Below, piece after piece: positions 46,516-58,020 of a stretch of DNA of 64,000 nucleotides. Within the stretch, counting starts at the first letter, position 1, and the number at the start of each line of letters is the position of its first letter. Below the pieces are notes generated by a model. It had not been told where the DNA came from and searched no databases. It saw nothing but the letters and a program-made list of their open reading frames with translations. Position numbers and translations under genes: made by a program. The DNA is taken from the NCBI RefSeq assembly GCF_028750875.1, contig NW_026542596.1, forward strand, positions 75,552,988 to 75,616,987, read 5' to 3'. The DNA comes from Macrosteles quadrilineatus. Taxonomy: Eukaryota > Arthropoda > Insecta > Hemiptera > Cicadellidae.

Positions 46516-46717
46516 GTAATTTGTAATTTGTAATAATTTGTAATTTGTAATAATTTGGAATTTGTAATAATTTGTAATTTGTAATAATTTGTAATTTGTA
46601 ATAATTTGTAATTTGTAATAATTTGTAATTTGTAATGATTTTTAATTTGTAATAATTTGTAATTTGTAAAAATAATTTGTAATAAATTTGTAATTTGTAA
46701 TAATTTGTAATTTGTAG
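46516..46717 (+). repeat. 17-bp minisatellite (TAATTTGTAATTTGTAA)n
   Basis: About 11-12 tandem copies of a 17-base unit, itself made of TAATTTG steps, with a few substitutions and slippage near 46668-46690. The 60-codon minus-strand frame overlapping it is an artefact. Confidence 0.9.
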
Positions 46718-47382
46718 GGAACTATAAACTGACTAATATAACACGTACAAGATTCAATTTTGTTGTTTATTGTGATAAGGAAACGTTTAACTGTTGATGT
46801 CAAATTATTATCGGCTCTAACCATCTATTAACAATACTAATGATATTATCCAAGCTGTTAATCTTTTTATGACAATAAACTCTATTTAACACAGTAGAAA
46901 CCATTTATAAATGTATTGCTACAGACAATTCACTATATTTGTAGTATTGTCTTCAAAACAAATATTCGTATCATTTAAAGAGTCTAGAATCAGGGAAACT
47001 ACAAAGATTGTTGCCTTGTTAATTACTATCAATTTACAAATTACCATCTAAGTTTATCTATAAACTTTGATTACTAAACTTTTTAACAATAATACTTATA
47101 TAAACATCTATCGATAATGCAAACATTTTCCCTTAAATAATGTATCTTATTTGGTTATTTCTTTATTAATTTAACAAAACTTATTAAATACATAATTAAA
47201 TATGAAAACTAATATACTAGGATAGACGAAACTTTTTAGTTATTGTCAAGTATTATTATGTGTGCTTTAATTTTTTTAATGACAAAACATTTATAAAAAT
47301 CCCATTGGACTTTATGGCGAATATACACTAGTTTTTTGGGTTGAAAGGTTTGACAAAATCCATTATACAAAATTGTTAAGAC
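46718..47382. other. Noncoding stretch, nothing recognised
   Basis: AT-rich, no gene or recognised element. Confidence 0.4.
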
Positions 47383-47531
47383 AACGAAGCATGAAATGGA
47401 CCTCGAATCTGTTACCTGAAGCAGTGACCTATGCCTTGCCTTTGTGTCTCAAGTCGAACAAAACTTCCATTTTCATGCCACTGAGCAAGAGTCCGCGATT
47501 TCTCCTGAGCGATTCTTCGCTCTTTCAAAAC
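47383..47531 (+). repeat. Well-conserved dispersed repeat W, copy 1
   Basis: Nearly 150 bp match 58907-59055 on the same strand, including CTGTTACCTGAAGCAGTGACC and AAAACTTCCATTTTCATGCC, then GAGCAAGAGTCCGCGATTTC. Sequence is much more conserved between the two than in the other repeat pairs here. The frame is open across this copy but interrupted in the second by indels, so coding is unlikely. Confidence 0.7.
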
Positions 47532-47888
47532 GCTTCGTGGAAATCTTTAGTTAAGTAGGTTTGTACAAAAGTTTGAAACGTAGTTTCAAGTATTGAGTTT
47601 TCAAACTTTATCGATATTTTAGTTTTCTATAAGTTTTTACGAAATTGTGAAAACTAAAATAGTAATTTTCGTTGAGTGGGGACTATAATTATTTTATTTA
47701 AAACGACGATTTGATTAAATATTCGTCAGTAAAATATAAAACAAACCAAAATATTACCCTCCGTTTTTGTAATTATTTTTTTTTTTTGTTTGGGTCACCA
47801 ATTTTTTTGAATGTGAGAGATATTTTAGTTTAAAATCTGTTTCATTGCTGATTTCTCCTTGAATACACGAACCGATAGTGTCTTACAG

Positions 47889-48240
47889 CATGGATTAAAC
47901 ATAGCCTACTCCATTGGTACATTTGGCATTCTTATAGATCAGCTGATAACAATAATTTATAATGATAGTTACGTCCTGCACCTCTAAAGGCGTGTTTTTG
48001 TTTAAACATTTTTCTTTTCATTTCAATTATTCAATCCTCTGTTTGACCAAATAACACAATCTAATCATAAACAATAGATCTCATGGTTAAATGGCTAAAA
48101 AGTGAAGCACAAATTATAAAATTGAACCGAAATTTCGTCGACACCGATGCCTAGTGTCCCAACATGAAGTAAACATAAAAAAACAAGCTTCAGAATTTAT
48201 AATGGTAAGAGAAGTCTTCTTGTTGGTTAGTCTATGCTTA
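47889..48240 (+). repeat. Dispersed repeat family X, copy 2
   Basis: The most complete of the three copies. It begins ATGGATTAAACATAGCCTACTCC and ends near CTTGTTGGTTAGTCTATG, shortly before the 5' LTR of the second gypsy element. Partners are at 11665-11855 and 63710-64000. Confidence 0.6.
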
Positions 48241-48448
48241 CAGGTAATCATTGGTAAACTTTAATTTGTAAAGGCCAAAACATCTACCTGGGAGGATTTT
48301 CTTTCTTTGCATCTAAAATGTTAATACATAACTTATGTTAACTACTTTTTTTTATTCAATTTTTAACTGCTTGAAAATGCTAGAAGGGAACATAATAGTT
48401 AGTAATTGTTGATCTATCTCAAATTACCAACGTTGTAGCCTATACTGT

Positions 48449-49626
48449 TGTTATGTCTTCTCCAAGACTGTTAATAATTCATTTATACCTACTTTTACTA
48501 TCATATATTTTTCTATTGTTTTCTTGTTTTGTAAACATTCATGAATTATATTTTGTGTTGAGTTAAGATGCGTGCATTTATTAATTGAGCGGAGCGAGCG
48601 AAGCGAGCGTAGCTCTTTGGGATCAACTTCAATGCAACAAATAAAGCAACATCACTTAATAATGGCAGAACACATTTCAGCCAAACTTTACAAGATTACT
48701 TAGACTAATAGTGAGATGGTTAATAAACAAACAAATTTCAATTAGATAATGCTAATGCAATTTAAAACGAACTTAAAATTTCCAAATTTTAACATTAGGC
48801 TTATGGGACTAAAGTAGCCATATGACAGTTTTTTGTTTACAAGAAAAATGTAAACAAGAAAATCATAAGGTATTTCTGAACTTTCTAGTTTTTTTTTTCT
48901 TTTAAACGTTTTTAAACCATTCCTATGATTTCAATAAACAAGAAAATGCCATTAAAACATTTTTTTAAGGCGCGGAATTTACTGAAAATCGAGAAAATAT
49001 ACGGAACTACTTTCTCAATGCGTGGAGCATAAACAAGGAGCGGAGGGATACGGACCAGTGACTACTTTCTTGGGAACCTATTTGTGTTGCCAGCTGATTA
49101 GGAACAGCCAATGTTAGAAATCAGGATTTAATAAGCGATATATCAAACCGCATCGAAATCGATATTTAATCCGATAATACATCACAGGTTATATTGAACA
49201 CACAGGTTACATCACGCAGATTGAACACTGATCTAATTTAGGCATGTGGGGAAGGTAGGTCGGGGTTTATGAGTATTCCTGACTACATTAAGTGTTTTGA
49301 AGTAAGGTTAAATTAGGGAGGTAAAGTGTAGGTTATAAGTAGGTGATCGGGTTGTTTATTTGTGTTGCACCAAATAAACTGATAATATTTTCCTGGTCAA
49401 AACTACCATAATGCACTTTTGGAAGAAGTATCTGAATAACAAGATGTAGTAAAAACAAATCTGAATTATTATAATTTTAATCAATAAAACAAGCATTAGT
49501 ACATCTATTAACTTTTTTACATTTAGTTACTTATACAAATATCAAATCACGTTTGTTCCGCTCAACTGGCTTTCACCTCTCTGAAAGCAACCCTAGTTAT
49601 TTTGTAATTAATAAGAGTCATTTTAA
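48449..49626 (+). repeat. 5' LTR of the second gypsy element (split)
   Basis: The two LTR parts flank the insertion at 48585-49596. Joined, they align without gaps to 54206-54371. Confidence 0.9.
48585..49596 (+). mobile_element. Non-autonomous Helitron-like element (1012 bp)
   Basis: It is inserted in the 5' LTR with no target duplication; the 3' LTR shows the exact unoccupied site (TTATTAA/TTATTTTG). It starts TTGAGCGGAGCGAGCG. Near the other end is the inverted match TCCGCTCAA (49557-49565), then a hairpin CTTTCA-CCTCTC-TGAAAG (49570-49587), then CAACCCTAG and the LTR T. An asymmetric internal inverted repeat, a 3' hairpin, CTAG (CTRR) termination and insertion at A/T or T/T without duplication are the marks of the Helitron superfamily, closest to Helentron/HINE types. 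No Rep or helicase is encoded, so it is non-autonomous. Boundaries may shift by one or two T residues. Confidence 0.78.
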
Positions 49627-49627
49627 T

Positions 49628-49645
49628 TGGCGACGAGTGTGAAAA
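49628..49645 (+). other. Primer-binding site of the second gypsy element
   Basis: TGGCGACGAGTGTGAAAA begins one base after the 5' LTR. TGG start and position are as expected for a PBS. TGGCGAC agrees with the start of tRNA-Arg-type priming sites, but the rest is not matched to a tRNA here. Confidence 0.6.
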
Positions 49646-49743
49646 TCAACTAGCTACTGTAAAATTCAACACATTTACTTTTCAAAATTACATTCAATTT
49701 CTAGTTTCAAGATACATTAATATTTTATACAGTTCAAACTATA

Positions 49744-51545
49744 ATGGATGCACAACATTTTACCTTACTTCTAAACACATTCAATGAACAACAAAAAGCA
49801 CTCGTACGTGAGATGTCAAACATGTTTCAAGCTCAAATTCAAACAATTGTTACATCAATTGGAAAACCTAGAGAAGAAAGCTGTCAATCTACAATGTCAA
49901 ATGTTGCTACATTCGAAAACTTCAATGCCAAACCAGAGTTTACCAAACCAAAGAAAAGTTTACCAGCTATTTAGAACGTTTCGAAAACTATTATACAATG
50001 AAAGGTTTGACTGATAAGAAGAAAATTGCTCAACTCTTGTGTGATTCTATAGGTAGTGAACATTATAACAACCTATCTGCATTTTTGGGCTCAGATAAGC
50101 CACTCAAATCATTAGATTATGAAACTCTGTTGAATGACTTCAAGAAACTATTGACTCCAAAGGAAAGTGTCGTTGTTGCTCAACATTATTTCTTAAATAT
50201 CTTTCAAAAAGAAAGCCAGTCAATTTCAGAGTTTGTGGCTGACCTCATACGTGATCTTCAAGAATGTGAATTTTCAGTTGAATGCTCCAACGATGAATGT
50301 GGAACATCTGTGTCAATTGCTGATGTTTTCTTGCGGGCACAGTTCATACGAGGATTGAAGGACAATTGGCTTAGGGAACACCTTTTACAATCCGTTTACA
50401 CAAAGTTTGATGACATTCTAGAGAAAGCTATTGCTCTTGAAGCATCAAAGGTTGAAAGCAAAGAATTTCACCAACATACATGTTCTAACAACTTTAATAT
50501 GGATTCGGCTGGAGTGCACAAAATTACAAGGTCTTCCAGACGATCCCACCAGTTCTCTAACAATCGTTCATCCAACAAGACATCTCTCAACTGGAAACAA
50601 CGTTCAAATAACAACAGACCTGACTTCAATGCCCTCGGAATAGAAGGCCTCTGTCTTAGATGTGGAAGTAACAAACACATTGCTGCAAATTGTAACAGAC
50701 ACAAGCATAAACTACAATGTGGGGAGTTTTTAAAACTAGGACATGTCTCTGCGGTCTGCATAACTACACTGATGCCAAGGACTAAGAAATCAACATCAAA
50801 GTTAAATTCAACCAACAACCTACATTCAGGATCAAATGATGACGATTATTCTAGTGACGACTCTTCTGATTACGGAGTGCACAAAATTGATTCGATCTAC
50901 CAGAACTTTGATGTCGTAGATTTATTTGAAGTTGGATATGATTCAGATAAGTACATTGTTTCTGTCACTATAAATGGAAGATTACAATGTTTTGAAGTTG
51001 ACAGTGGGGCTAAATTTTCTCTCCTTGCAAAGAATGACTTTGAACGTCTACATCTGAACGTACCTGTAGAACCACCAAGGCTAGCTTTCCGTTCTTACTC
51101 TGGAGACATAATCAAACCAGAGGGAAAGGTATCAGTTTCTGTATCATACAAGGGTAAACAGTTCAAAGGTGACCTTCACATCGTCCCTTCAGGTCATGAT
51201 GCACTTCTAGGGCACCAATGGATCCGAGGACTGGGTATTGAACTGTGTGAAATTGACGCTGAAATGAACCGACCAGCTACTACCCTTCAATTACAACCAG
51301 TAAATTCAGTTCAGGAACTGTTTGAAAAATTTGCGCCAATTTTCGAGCCAAAAATTGGATGCGTTCCAAACTTTACAGTATCATTACATCTCCGATCAGG
51401 AGCAAAGCCTATTTTCAATCGTGAACGGAACGTACCTCATGCTCTTATTGATCAGGTCAACAAGGAACTAGATTTACTTGAAAATGAAGGAATCATTTTA
51501 CCTGTTACGTCAAGTGATTGGGGGTCCACTAGTTGTGATACCTAA
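49744..51545 (+). pseudogene. gag: Gag and protease region (frameshifted)
   Basis: Translation would start at ATG 49744 (MDAQHFTLLL). The first frame is lost after about 70 codons in an A-rich run near 49940-49955 and the Gag core continues one base out of register (YLERFENYYTMKGL, around 49968), open to 51545. In that second frame, counted from Met at 49998, the Gag core covers about residues 1-150. A CCHC knuckle is at Cys219-Cys232. A second at 241-254 has lost its second Cys (Phe instead). The protease active site is DSG at 335-337 with LLGHQWI near 403. The start of RT follows. No stop or frame change separates Gag from protease, so this family uses one long Gag-Pol frame. Confidence 0.85.
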
Positions 51546-51966
51546 GGCAGATGGAAGTGTTCGTCTCTGTGTCGACTACAAATGTGGTGTGAATGAACGA
51601 ATAGTCCAGGCAAACCATCCTATTCGAAAAATTGACGATGTACTCGATAGTTTGAGAGGATCTCGTTACTTTTGCAAACTTGATCTGTACAAAGCTTATC
51701 TGCACCTCAAGGTCGACGAAGAGTCCAGTATTATCCAGACAATGTCAACACACCGTGGAACATATCGTGTCAATCGTCTAAGTTTCGGAATAAAGACAGC
51801 ACCTTCTGAATTCAACCGAATTCTTGCAAAAAGTTTGAAGAGATTGCCTAAAACCGAGGCCTACTTTGATGACATAATTTGCCATGGCTCAACAATGGAT
51901 GAGTGCAAAAGAAATCTACAGGCCTGTCTTCAACGACTCTCAGATTTTGACTTACCCATAACTTAA
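51478..51966 (+). pseudogene. pol: Reverse transcriptase part of pol (frameshift before, stop after)
   Basis: RT palm motifs are intact: Asp69 in CKLDLYKAYL and the YFDD box (Asp131, Asp132). The preceding frame runs out in TGGGGGTCC near 51519-51527, where a one-base change breaks continuity, just before the PLVVIPKADG motif. The frame then ends at an in-frame TAA (51964-51966). Downstream pol continues in the same frame after that stop, so the stop is a simple nonsense mutation. Confidence 0.85.
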
Positions 51967-52011
51967 CAGAAGTGTTCATTTTTTCAAGAACAAATAGAAT
52001 ATCTAGGACGA

Positions 52012-54171
52012 GTGGTGGAGTTAAACAAAATAAAGAAATCTCCTACCAAAGTTCAAGCTGTTAAAGAAATGTCACGTCCATCAAAAGTTGAAGAATTACG
52101 ACGATTCTTAGGAATGGTTTCTTACTACTCTCGTTTCTTTCCAGATGCTTCAACTGTCACTTTTCCTTTGCGACGTTTGTTACGCAAAAATAAGAAATGG
52201 GAATGGACACCAGAATGTGAAAAGGCTTTTCAACGAATCAAAACTGAGCTCTGCAGTAACAGGATACTCGTACCTTTCGATCCAAAACTACCGTTAGTCC
52301 TCACCACAGACGCTTCACCTACTGGACTAGCTGCAGTTCTTAGCCACTTAATAGATGGTACTGAGAGACCAATTGCTTACGCCTCACGTTCACTCACTGA
52401 TGCCGAATGTAACTATAGTCAACTAGACCGGGAAGCATTGGCCATAGTTTTTGGTGTCTCCCACTTCTATTATTACTTATTTGGGACTCAATTTCAACTT
52501 GTAACAGATAATCAACCCATTTCTAGGATCTTCAGACATGACAAGGCTTTACCGCAAATGACTTCAGCTCGTTTACTCAGATATGCATCATATCTGTCAG
52601 GTTTCAATTACAAGTTGGTGTTCAAAAAGGGCATGGAAAATAAAAACGTGGATTGTCTTTCAAGAGCTCCTCTTACACAGACTCACTCTACTAAAGACAA
52701 GAAAATCGGAAAAGAGGTACACCAAATCTGCAGCCAAGTTATTTCTCAAATTTCAAGCCATGAAATCACAGCTGAAATCATTAAGCACAAGACAGCCAAA
52801 GATCCAGTGCTCTCTAAGATTTTGAAAGACCTACTCACCAATTCAACAGATTCTGATTTTACGTTGGTCGAAAACATTTTCTTCCGGGGAGAAAGAGTTT
52901 ACATTCCATCACTACTTAGAAACAAGATTCTAAATGAACTTCACGAAAGTCATCTTGGAATCACAAAAATGAAACAGCTAGCACGGCGCTATGTTTACTG
53001 GCCAAATATTGACAAGGGCATTGAGCATCTTGTGAAAGGATGTGAAAATTGTGCACTAACACGGTCAAATCCACCCAAAGCTGGGAAACCAAAGTTGGGA
53101 AACCACCCGTGGGAAATCCCAAAAGATAACTGGGAAAGAATACACATTGACTACGCAGGACCGTTTCAAGGCTTCAACTTCCTCGTGTGTATTGATGCTA
53201 GATCAAAATGGGCGGAGATAAAAGTAATCAAAGATGCACCATCCAGCTCCAATACCATACATCTACTTGAACAGATCTTTGCTACACACGGCTACCCGAA
53301 TGTTATGGTATCTGACAACGCCTCAATTTTTCAAAGTGATACATTCAGGGCTTATTGCAAATTGCATGGCGTTTTCCAGAAATTCATATCTCCAGGACAC
53401 CCAGCAACAAACGGCTTAGCAGAACGCTCTGTTCAAACATTGAAGAACCGCCTGAAGTCCACAGCTTCGGAAAACATACCAATGGCATTAAAGGTCCAGA
53501 AGATCTTAATGCGGTACCGAGCAACTCCTCTAGCATGTGGAAAATCACCCGCTGATCTTTACCTCCAGTTAAGAATACGAATGGATGCCATTTTTCCTAA
53601 CATTCAAAAAGCTTCAACTAGAAATGCTCCTTCTGCACGTTCATTCAATGAGGGGGAGAGAGTTCAGGCTCGTGTCTTCATGAACAACAAGAACGTTTGG
53701 GAGTTTGGAGAGGTAAATAAAAAGTTGGGAACTCGACACTATATAGTTTCCCTTGATACGTCAGGCCGACTTGTAAAACGACACATTGATCAATTGCGGT
53801 CTTCTTTGATACCAAAACCAAAGGTTGTTAGGGCTGGACCAATTCACATATTTGATGTTCCACGGGCTTCTAAACACAGCACCAAAGGAAACACTACGGC
53901 TGCTACTCCATATAATCAATTAGATAATCCTGAAAGACCGTCAACTCCTGAAAGACCATCACCTGCCGTAAGAACATCAAATCCCGGAGGACCGTCAACT
54001 CCCGAAGGACCATCAATTGCCGAAAAGCCGCCAACTTCCAAAGAAAACAATTCAGAGGTTCCAGAAGTTCAGGAAGCAGAGACAAACAATGGCCATATTC
54101 CTGAGAATCAAGAGAGATCAAGGCGACAAAGGCAAATGCCGGGCCGATACAAGGACTTTGTGCTTTCATAA
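52012..54171 (+). pseudogene. pol: RT thumb, RNase H and integrase part of pol
   Basis: A 719-codon frame counted from its first Met, although the sequence is open from 51967. RNase H: Asp100 (LTTDASPTG), Glu141 (DREALAIVF), Asp166 (VTDNQPI). Integrase zinc module: His311, His314, Cys344, Cys347. Catalytic triad: Asp380 (IHIDYAGPF), Asp435 (VSDNASIF), Glu471 (NGLAERS), spacings 54 and 35. The C-terminus has a run of Pro-Glu/Gly-Arg/Gly-Pro-Ser repeats (about 640-675), which look like a disordered tail that expanded by slippage. No chromodomain. Ends at 54171, about 20 bp before the PPT. Confidence 0.88.
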
Positions 54172-54193
54172 TAATACACTGCAAGTTCAAAAT

Positions 54194-54204
54194 AGTGGGG
54201 GAGA
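54194..54204 (+). other. Polypurine tract of the second gypsy element
   Basis: AGTGGGGGAGA lies one base before the 3' LTR. Confidence 0.7.
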
Positions 54205-54205
54205 C

Positions 54206-54371
54206 TGTTATGTCTTCTTTAAGTCTGTTAATAATTCATTTATACCTACTTTTACTATCATATGTTTTTCTATTGTTTTTTTGTTTTATAAACATTCATG
54301 AATTAGATTTTGTGTTGAGTTAAGATGCGTGCATTTATTAATTATTTTGTAATTAATATGAGTCATTTTAA
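54206..54371 (+). repeat. 3' LTR of the second gypsy element
   Basis: 166 bp, TGTTATGTC through GTCATTTTAA. Uninterrupted, and therefore the empty-site reference for the Helitron-like insertion in the 5' LTR. Confidence 0.9.
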
Positions 54372-54499
54372 CCGTACACTGCAATTTTACCCAAACTAAA
54401 CGAGCATGTGTTACGTATGAAATAAAAATATTATTGATATTTATCAATATGTTAAATATTATTGAACCCAAAAGATATAAACTAATTACCTCAAAAATG

Positions 54500-54690
54500 C
54501 AAAATACGAAATTCTTTCTGCTCACAAAACGTACTGTATTGCACCGGCCCAAGGATTTTATTCTAGAAAATGTTCTCATAAAATGCAATTCAGTGTAACG
54601 AGGGACATTACAAGCTGCGGGTCTTTTCATGTGTTTACTAATTAAAAGTTCTCTTTGTTTTGGATTTTTGCCGGCGTACAATAGCACACA
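54500..54690 (+). repeat. Dispersed repeat family V, copy 1
   Basis: It matches 60165-60350: GAATTCTTTCTGCT.A.AAAAC, GAAAATGTTCTC, TA..GAGG.A.TTAC.AGCT, and TGTGTTTACTAATTAAAAGT. Substitutions and small indels throughout. No ORF. Confidence 0.6.
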
Positions 54691-55955
54691 CTATGCATAC
54701 TGTGGTATTGTTTTTGAAACTAAATAATCTGTTTGTTTATTTGTTTTTAGAGGTAAACTGTGCAAATCTCAATCCATAGAAGCCAAAGTTGTTTAAAACT
54801 GCTATACACTTTGCACTTGAGTTATAGAAATGTCTCTAGATTGTTGAATAACCTGCCATGTTTAATATCCTCCTATTTCAAACAAATTATAGCTTCCTTT
54901 CATTGCCTACGGTTCCATAGTATGTTTTGCTTTTGAACGGAACCAACCTATTCAGGCCATTTATTACCTGTTTATGGCCTAGAAATATTGTACGGTTAAA
55001 CATTCGTACAACTAAGCTGTTTGAAAAATAAAAAGCCAAAAGTATTTATTTTGTAAAGGCCTTCAAGTTTACGGGCTTGGGAGAATCTAATGAAATTTAA
55101 AGTTACGTATCCGAGAAGACAGAAGTTATATTTTTAATAACAACAAGAGTGCAGCAGCGAAGCATAAGCTTGCGAGGATCTTGGTTTGTCTTGCCGCAAA
55201 TCCCAGCCTCACTAGGGATATACACATTGTTGTTTACTTCTGCTTGCATCTTCACCATCTTCATGTTCATCCGAGCGTTCTTTTTCTCTCATCTTCTTAC
55301 ACAACTTCATCAATTGAATTTTGTTGCTCCAAATGTCACAAAATTGTATTACTGTTGTTAGAGACAATATTTTGCTTTGCAAATTATTTATGATATTTTT
55401 TAAATATTTTATTGATATCAATCACAACCGTTAAGATAATTTTGTAATCAAAGGGACACATTTATAAGACAAATCATAATCCAAATGACGAAATAGAGTT
55501 ATAGATGTTTTATTTCCTGCAACTGAGCGTTTGTTGGATTTTGCATATCAGATCATGATTGGGACTGATTTACACATTTGGAATTACTTGTTTAGTAGTT
55601 TTTTTTTATATTTCTGTCTCTATAATTACCTGTACTATTGTACTTATATTGAAATTCTAGTTTGTATAGGTGAAAATAGTAATTAGATTGGACGTATCTC
55701 ATGGTTTGATAACGCTCGTTCCTTTTTACACGGGGATTTTTTGAAATTAATTTCAACTCAGTAACTTAGTCATATTTTGCATCAAAATGGATTTCATTAC
55801 TCTAAATTATACCTACATAAATGGTTTAGGATATTAGAGTAGGTCACGTCAATCATGTTCTTTATTATTTTGTAATTATTAAAAACTTTATCTTTTATAG
55901 CAAAAAAAAATAAAAATACTTAACACATAATTTGCCTCAAGGATTGATTTGATGA
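54691..55955. other. Noncoding stretch, nothing recognised
   Basis: AT-rich. Overlapping 69-70 codon frames at 55149-55421 on both strands carry no domain. Confidence 0.4.
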
Positions 55956-56406
55956 CTAAAATGAGGTTACTACCCTGTCGTCAATCAGCCCTATTTTGTC
56001 GTTAATGACTATAGTTTCGGGGTTTAAACCCTATTTTGAAATCTTTTCTTCAGTCGTCATATGTCAAACATATCCTCTTGCACAAGACGTTTATAATACA
56101 AAAATACCCCTCCCCCAAGGTCAACACCATCAAGTAGGCATCGGCTAACCTACAGTCTTATCAAACCCCGCAGTCTGGGTTTGTCCTTGGCCGGTCTCAT
56201 GCGCATGTACATGTTTTTGTATTATAAACGTTGTCGTATGTGTTATGTGTATGTGTGAAGTAATTTTGACGACGGCTTGTGCAAGAGAATATGTTTGACA
56301 TATGATGACTGAAGAGAAGATTTGAAAATGGGGTTTTAACGCCGAAACTATAGTCATCAACGACAATATAGGACTGGTTGACGACAGGCTAGTAACCTCA
56401 TTTTAG
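55956..56406. mobile_element. Foldback/MITE-like element, about 150-bp arms
   Basis: The outer ends are CTAAAATGAGGTTACTA and its exact inverse TAGTAACCTCATTTTAG. The arms continue with CTGTCGTCAA, GACTATAGTTTCGG, TCATATGTCAAACATAT, CTTGCACAAG and TTTATAATACAAAAA, each inverted in the other arm. The centre (about 56108-56205) is unpaired. No transposase and no convincing target duplication. Confidence 0.75.
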
Positions 56407-57583
56407 TTTAAAAAAATCCTAACCAATGTAAACCCCCAAAACTGTTTACAGCATTAAATATTGTTCGTGAAATCCGATGACAAGTCTAATAACATTTTTA
56501 ACCTATTTAAATTACATTTGACACTACATTTGTTTAGCCTCTTTTAGTAAAATTCCAACCTGTATGAATATTACCCCCCGTATGGTTGAAAACAAACCCT
56601 AGTTCTTAAAGTTGGAATTCATTGTTTTAAACCGTTCCAAAATTCCTTTGCCTATTCATCAGGTCCAGGATATCTGTCACAGTGACAATATGAGCGGTTG
56701 CGGCGTTAGTAACAGTTACATATTGCTGGGTATTTGTCTACGGCACGAATATTTCCACCGTTTCTCCAGAGCTATAGTTCAAATTGTTAGAGTAAAATGT
56801 GATCGTTTACTCTGTGATCAATTGATTTTCACAAAACAAAACCAAACCGATAGAGTGCCAATGAAGTCTACTACATATTCTAAATGTGTTTATTGATTTA
56901 GATTAGTTATTTGTAGCGTTAGATATAATGAAAAAGAGACTTTGCGCAAGTCGAGCCAAGCAAGAGAGAATGAATATCTGAGAGTAACCATTGATTATTT
57001 TGTTATCGAACGGGAGACTTGTCCAAACTGGTTTGTTGACATTTTTACAATAATTTACAGCTGAGTTCAGGCCAAATCCATCTAGGCTATAAACTTTTAC
57101 TATGCCCAATTTGGAAACTTTTTAATTATTAGGGGTCTAGGTGAGATGTAGGAATACTTATCTAAGTTATATACTCATATACACAGCATTCAATAACACA
57201 TGAGTATACATTTAAATTTATATTGAATTGACCCATAATATTAACCTATCTAAATCCAACATTAAACTATTTTGGTTAACTTTTTTAACATTGTAATATC
57301 TTATTCTCATGAGTTAGCTCTATCATTTTAACAAAAAAGATTGTTGCTGAAATATATAAACTGAATGGAATCTAGCATAACAATGTTGTTGCCCCACTTT
57401 TCTTTCTTTTTTTGTAGTTTAAAAAATGCAGCTCGAGATATTCAGTTGTTATGCTTGATATTATTTTAAGTGATACCAACAACGCTATCCAATCCAAGAG
57501 CTCTTTGTTTTTTCGCTTATGAAGATGGCCTTTGATTGAATCCGTCCCACACACAACAGTTTTCTAGAACGATATATACTACA
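56407..57583. other. Noncoding stretch, nothing recognised
   Basis: AT-rich. The 94-codon frame at 56612-56896 (+) has no recognisable domain or splice signals. Confidence 0.4.
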
Positions 57584-58020
57584 AGTCAAAATTAGAATGA
57601 TAGAATGACCAAGCATTTCCTATGTTTTAGCGAATTTCCCATATAGGGAATAAGCTATAACCGTAGTACTCATGGTAAGACCTGAACCCGATTCAGAAAG
57701 ATTGTTTTTTTCGTTTTAAAGTCCCTAGAGGCCAAAAACACCAACCGTTCAAATTTATATATAATTTAGCACGATAACTCGAGCAAAAATGATACGATTT
57801 TGATGAAATTTGGTATAAACGTGTAAACCTACATGTATTCGAACGAGTTCGAGAACTAGCCTGATCGGTCCATGGGAGCGGGGGTTTATGGGGGGTTATA
57901 TGGGTAAAAATCTTTCTCATTTTGACCCTAAAAACATAAAATTTAGCAATTACTTAATCTGCAATTCGCTTAATCTGCTGGTTTGCTGTAGCAGGGGTAT
58001 TTTTGAATATAACTGGGATA
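57584..58020 (+). repeat. Dispersed repeat family Z, copy 2
   Basis: Partner of 45293-45990 on the same strand. This copy additionally has the phrase GCACGATAACTCGAGCAAAAATGATACGATTTTGATGAAATTTGG, which resembles the tail region of many insect LINE-derived repeats. Confidence 0.65.

Larger units (their letters stand above)
48449..54371 (+). mobile_element. Degenerate Ty3/gypsy element with short LTRs, interrupted by a Helitron-like insertion
   Basis: The 5' LTR is 48449-48584 plus 49597-49626 (166 bp once the insertion is removed) and the 3' LTR is 54206-54371 (also 166 bp). They differ at about eight positions, so this insertion is older than the element at 14924. Both begin TGTTATG and end CATTTTAA. 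Flanks CTGT and CCGT may be a decayed target duplication. Inside are a PBS, gag, protease, RT, RNase H, integrase and a PPT. The coding region carries two frameshifts and one in-frame stop. No env. Gag and protease lie in one frame without a shift between them. Confidence 0.9.

Noticed and set aside
46642..46824. 60-codon minus-strand frame
   Set aside because: It is largely the 17-bp minisatellite translated.
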